From Diploptera punctata (lineage: Eukaryota > Arthropoda > Insecta > Blattodea > Blaberidae), in assembly GCA_030220185.1 (NCBI GenBank), contig JASPKZ010004576.1, positions 405,001-469,000 on the forward strand: DNA of 64,000 nt. Direction: 5' to 3'. Position 1 is the first letter of the stretch; every line of letters starts with the position of its first letter. Shown here one piece after another: positions 61,196-64,000 of the stretch. A model generated the notes under the pieces. It was not told the DNA's origin. It saw only the letters and a program-made list of their open reading frames with translations, and did not search any database. A program made the position numbers and the translations under genes.

Positions 61196-61350
61196 TTATC
61201 TTCATCTATAAAATTACATCTGAAAACTTCTTCTTCTTCTTCATTTCACGGGCTAGGCAAAAATTGCCTGTTTCGCCTCACAGTTGTTCTGTCCATCTTT
61301 TCACTGGCTCAAATAGTCCCCAAAATCCATTAGGTCATCACAACCACCGT
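61196..61350 (-). mobile_element. Possible LINE 3' end, (GAA)n tail
   Basis: Minus strand ends in 'gaagaagaagaagt' preceded by 'gcccgtgaaatgaa'. Too short for a protein call. Confidence 0.3.
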
Positions 61351-62189
61351 AGCATATTAGCCTTTTTAGTATAAATGTATGAGTGAATGGTGTATATTTT
61401 CTTACATGTTCGTTTTGTCTTAGAGGGAGTTGTGTTATTGAGCTGATCTCTCATCTAGAGAGGTCTTCATGTGCTTGTGCTTCAAAGAAATTGAATGTAC
61501 GTTAAAGTTTAAAAAGTCTCTCCTAACAAATAATGTCCACATATGACCGGGGAGGCGTTGGACAGTTTGAAGTATCTACATAGGATAAGTTTTGGATATT
61601 GGCCTGCAAGTGTTCTGATATTTATAAATTAGGAAAAATACTGCATAATTAGTGTTACAGCTTAGTGAAAACTGTTGAGATGTGGTATTCACTAGTTTGT
61701 GCGTTTGAACCCAACTTTGTGTTGTCTTTGAGATGGCTCTGGTATTTGGATTATCACTTATTCAGGGAGGCCTTTCGTGCTCTTGTGTGGTTAAAAAATA
61801 GGGCTATATATGTGATCCAGAGTTTAAGAATCATCTGAAATATCGTGTCTCTGAAGGTTTTCGAGTCATTGGGCATATAAAAGTACCTAAAAAAGGTACT
61901 TCGTGTTGTCTTGAGGTGATCTTGGCATTGATCTGATCTCTAATACGAGAAACTCTCATATATCTGGAATTTCAATTTCACATACAGTAAATAGGGTCTA
62001 ATAACACAATAAAAGTAATGATAATTCAACTTAAAACTACTATTATAAAATATAGGCTACAAAAAGCAACATCTATGATACTTTAAAAAATACAATGAAA
62101 ACAATAAATTGTAATTATTTAATGTATAATTTATCTAATGTATCGTTTATTTATTAAATATTGATAAATCTTAATACTATTTTTATAAA
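61351..62189. other. No feature recognised
   Basis: A direct repeat of 'tcatctagagaggtcttcatgt'-like and 'aggcctttcgtgctcttgtg' phrases hints at a diverged tandem unit ('gttgtctt.gag.tg' occurs at 61722 and 61904), otherwise nothing. Confidence 0.3.
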
Positions 62190-62626
62190 AACGAATACCC
62201 GCCATGTGCTGCTATACTTGCACAGGAATCTATGTACTTGTCTTGATCTTCTTGGCATCAGTGAAAGACAAAAATGGTTTTTGTGAGTTATCCGTAAGAG
62301 ATAAACATATGCTGTCGGGGACTTTTTTGTAAGCTTTTTGAGATATTCAATTCTGTGTGCATTAATTTTGTGTATTTGTTATGGTTTAGGCAGCGTAAGC
62401 AATTTAAGCATCCCAAGGCCTACTTTTTTCACGTTTTCCACTACAAAGGGCGATTTTTAAGGGTGTAGGAGTTGAGTATCACAACTCTCTTATAGCCTAT
62501 GTTCATTCCGGGAACCTCATGAGCATTTTTCAAAAAGCCCCATCACAATCGGATCAACGGTATGGTCGCGCATAAAGTACAAACAAACAAACACCAACAA
62601 ACAAACATTCATTTTTATATATTAGA
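62190..62626 (-). mobile_element. Helitron-like element (Helitron-1), 3' truncated
   Basis: Minus strand: TCTAATATATAAAAATGAAT start at 62626, 'ttgtactttatgcgcgacca', 'accgttgatccgattgtgat', the single central unit, and 'agcacatggcgggtattcg' at the left. The canonical 3' end CTAGT is absent. Confidence 0.65.
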
Positions 62627-63018
62627 TAATGGACCTCTATAAAAGTATTCAGAAGTATCCGGAAAACCACCTAAAATTACTTGCCCCCTGGTCTAGGCCC
62701 CAATTTTTGTTTAATCGAAATCAGACTTGGTAGGGGAATAGCATATAGCAATGAATTAAAAACGTGTGGATAAGTAGATTCCCTGGACCGCGGATTATCA
62801 GCTAGTATAAAATAAATTATTAATTGTTAAATTATACTATTAGTAAATAGTTACAAAGAATAGAGAAATATTTTGAGATAAAGAAATGGAATTCGACTTT
62901 TCAAGTACTATTTTTCATAATTATATAGTTATCAGTGTAATGTATGAAAAATGTGTAGAAAATAATTTTAGCAATGTGTAGTTATACATTATGAATACAA
63001 TAATTATTTATATAGATT
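62627..63018. other. Possible Helitron 3' end, otherwise nothing
   Basis: 'ctggaccgcggattatcagc' followed by TAGT near 62810 resembles a Helitron 3' terminus, but no matching 5' end was found. Confidence 0.25.
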
Positions 63019-63031
63019 ATAATCTATACAA

Positions 63032-63726
63032 TCCGAAGATAATCTACAGAAAGGTCTGTATGAACTTAACAAAATTACAGAAGAATATGGTTTGAAGATA
63101 TCTACAGAAAAAACAAAAATTATGGCATTTCAAGGTGTAGATCCTGTCAGAAGTAAAATTGTACTGGGCAATAACATTTTGGAGTAGGTGAATAATTTTA
63201 CATATCTAGGATGCAATATCTCATATGAAGAAGAAAAGGATGTAAATGCAAAAATATCTAAATTTTTAAGAATTTTAGGGTTAATAAATTCTATCTTCAA
63301 GCCACAGTTAGTTCAAAAGCATTCAAGACTGAAAGTGTATAAAACACTGGCTCTTCCAACTCTTTTGTATGGTAGCGAAGTATGGACGTTGAAACAGAAG
63401 GATATACAGAGACTTAGATCTGCTGAAATGAGATATCTTCGGAGGACTGCAGGATACACACTACTAGATCACAAAATAATGAAGACATCTTAGAAGAATT
63501 ACACATGGAACCTTTAGAAAACAAAATTTCTGATTATAAGTCAAGATGGATGCAACATGTTCATCGAATGGAAGATCACAGAATACCCAAACAAATGTTA
63601 AGATATCAACCTGCAGGAAGAAGAAGACCAGGATGTCCACTCAAAAGACTTTTGGATGGTGTTTCTCTTGAGACCGAAACAGGTCAACAAATGGCCTAAA
63701 TTCGTGAATGTACTATGATGATGATG
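63032..63726 (+). pseudogene. LINE-D2 copy with 13-bp target-site duplication
   Basis: Flanked by ataatctatacaa at 63019-63031 and 63727-63739. Encodes SEDNLQKGLYELNKITEEYG, LKISTEKTKIMAFQGVDPVR, SKIVLGNNILE, stop, NNFTYLGCNISYEEEKDVNA, LKVYKTLALPTLLYGSEVWT, RSAEMRYLRRTAGYTLLDHK, one shift, EPLENKISDYKSRWMQHVHR and QPAGRRRPGCPLKRLLDGVS. Ends 'cgtgaatgtactatgatgat'. Only two disabling changes, so fairly young. 5' truncated just after the RT FADD box. Confidence 0.9.
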
Positions 63727-63739
63727 ATAATCTATACAA

Positions 63740-64000
63740 ACCTACAATACGTTGTAATGAAGGTATTTTATAGGCAGACTTGGGGTTATAAAATTATTAT
63801 TATGAAATATAAAATACCTTGTACATACATATGTGGTCTGTATGGAATTAACTGAAGCATTAAATTTATAGGTAGTTAGCCTCTCCCCTCAGCATTTTTA
63901 TTACGTACTAAAATATTTGTGAGTCATCACACATCCATCATGCAGTACGAAGGTTCCTTCATGACGATAATCCTACAGTAGTTAACTAGGTCTCTCTTTT
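63740..64000. other. No feature recognised
   Basis: Unremarkable AT-rich sequence at the window end. Confidence 0.3.

Overview
The window looks like intergenic DNA from a large, AT-rich, repeat-loaded arthropod genome, most likely an insect. The style of the LINE C-termini makes me think of a polyneopteran such as a cockroach, but this is a guess from memory. There is no convincing multi-exon host gene, no rRNA, no functional tRNA gene, no CRISPR array and no prokaryotic signal. Almost all recognisable sequence is decayed transposable elements. Family names (LINE-A, SINE-1 and so on) are my own labels for repeats that recur in the window.

Main families. LINE-A is a non-LTR retrotransposon with about 20 fragments on both strands. 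Its C-terminus carries a YGCETWTL-type box and it ends in GTTA-type repeats. LINE-C and LINE-D/D2 are other non-LTR families; D ends in (GAA)n or (GAT/ATG)n. There is also a CR1/Jockey-like C-terminus (58.5 kb) and two fragments with an R1/LOA/I-type C-terminal zinc motif (24 kb and 56 kb); the second also has the end of an RNase H domain. SINE-1 to SINE-5 have tRNA-like heads. Helitron-like elements lie at 3.8, 22.6, 44.0 and 62.2 kb. Foldback or MITE-like elements lie at 5.6, 11.4, 20.3, 39.9, 42.7 and 43.2 kb. Two unclassified families (E and H) each occur three times.

Layout. 0-13 kb: SINE-1/SINE-2, a long palindrome with hammerhead-ribozyme motifs, LINE-A/C/D fragments and one Helitron. 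13-23 kb: SINE cluster, family E with two dated insertions, LINE-A/C, a foldback element and a Helitron. 23-34 kb: R1-like LINE, families E and H, SINE-3/4, and the longest open LINE-A fragment (30 kb). 34.5-35.4 kb: a higher-order TAA array. 35.6-37.5 kb: one LINE-A copy broken by three later insertions. 38-48 kb: LINE debris, foldback elements, Helitron-2, a second hammerhead palindrome, and families E and H. 48.6-54.4 kb: LINE-D copies, one nested in another. 55-64 kb: SINE-1b, the RNase H LINE, a LINE-A copy with YADD box, a CR1-like end, an endonuclease-to-tail deletion derivative, a Helitron, and a LINE-D2 copy with a 13-bp target-site duplication.

The most interesting signals are: (1) two near-perfect palindromes carrying a hammerhead core on each strand (plus one degenerate relative); (2) insertions of different element types flanked by unusually long direct repeats of 50-125 bp; (3) a 3' tail shared by SINE-1a and LINE-C, suggesting a SINE/LINE partnership; (4) a GC-rich, protein-like 225-bp insert with a 14-bp target-site duplication; and (5) (AT)n microsatellites that appear to have grown inside LINE coding sequence.
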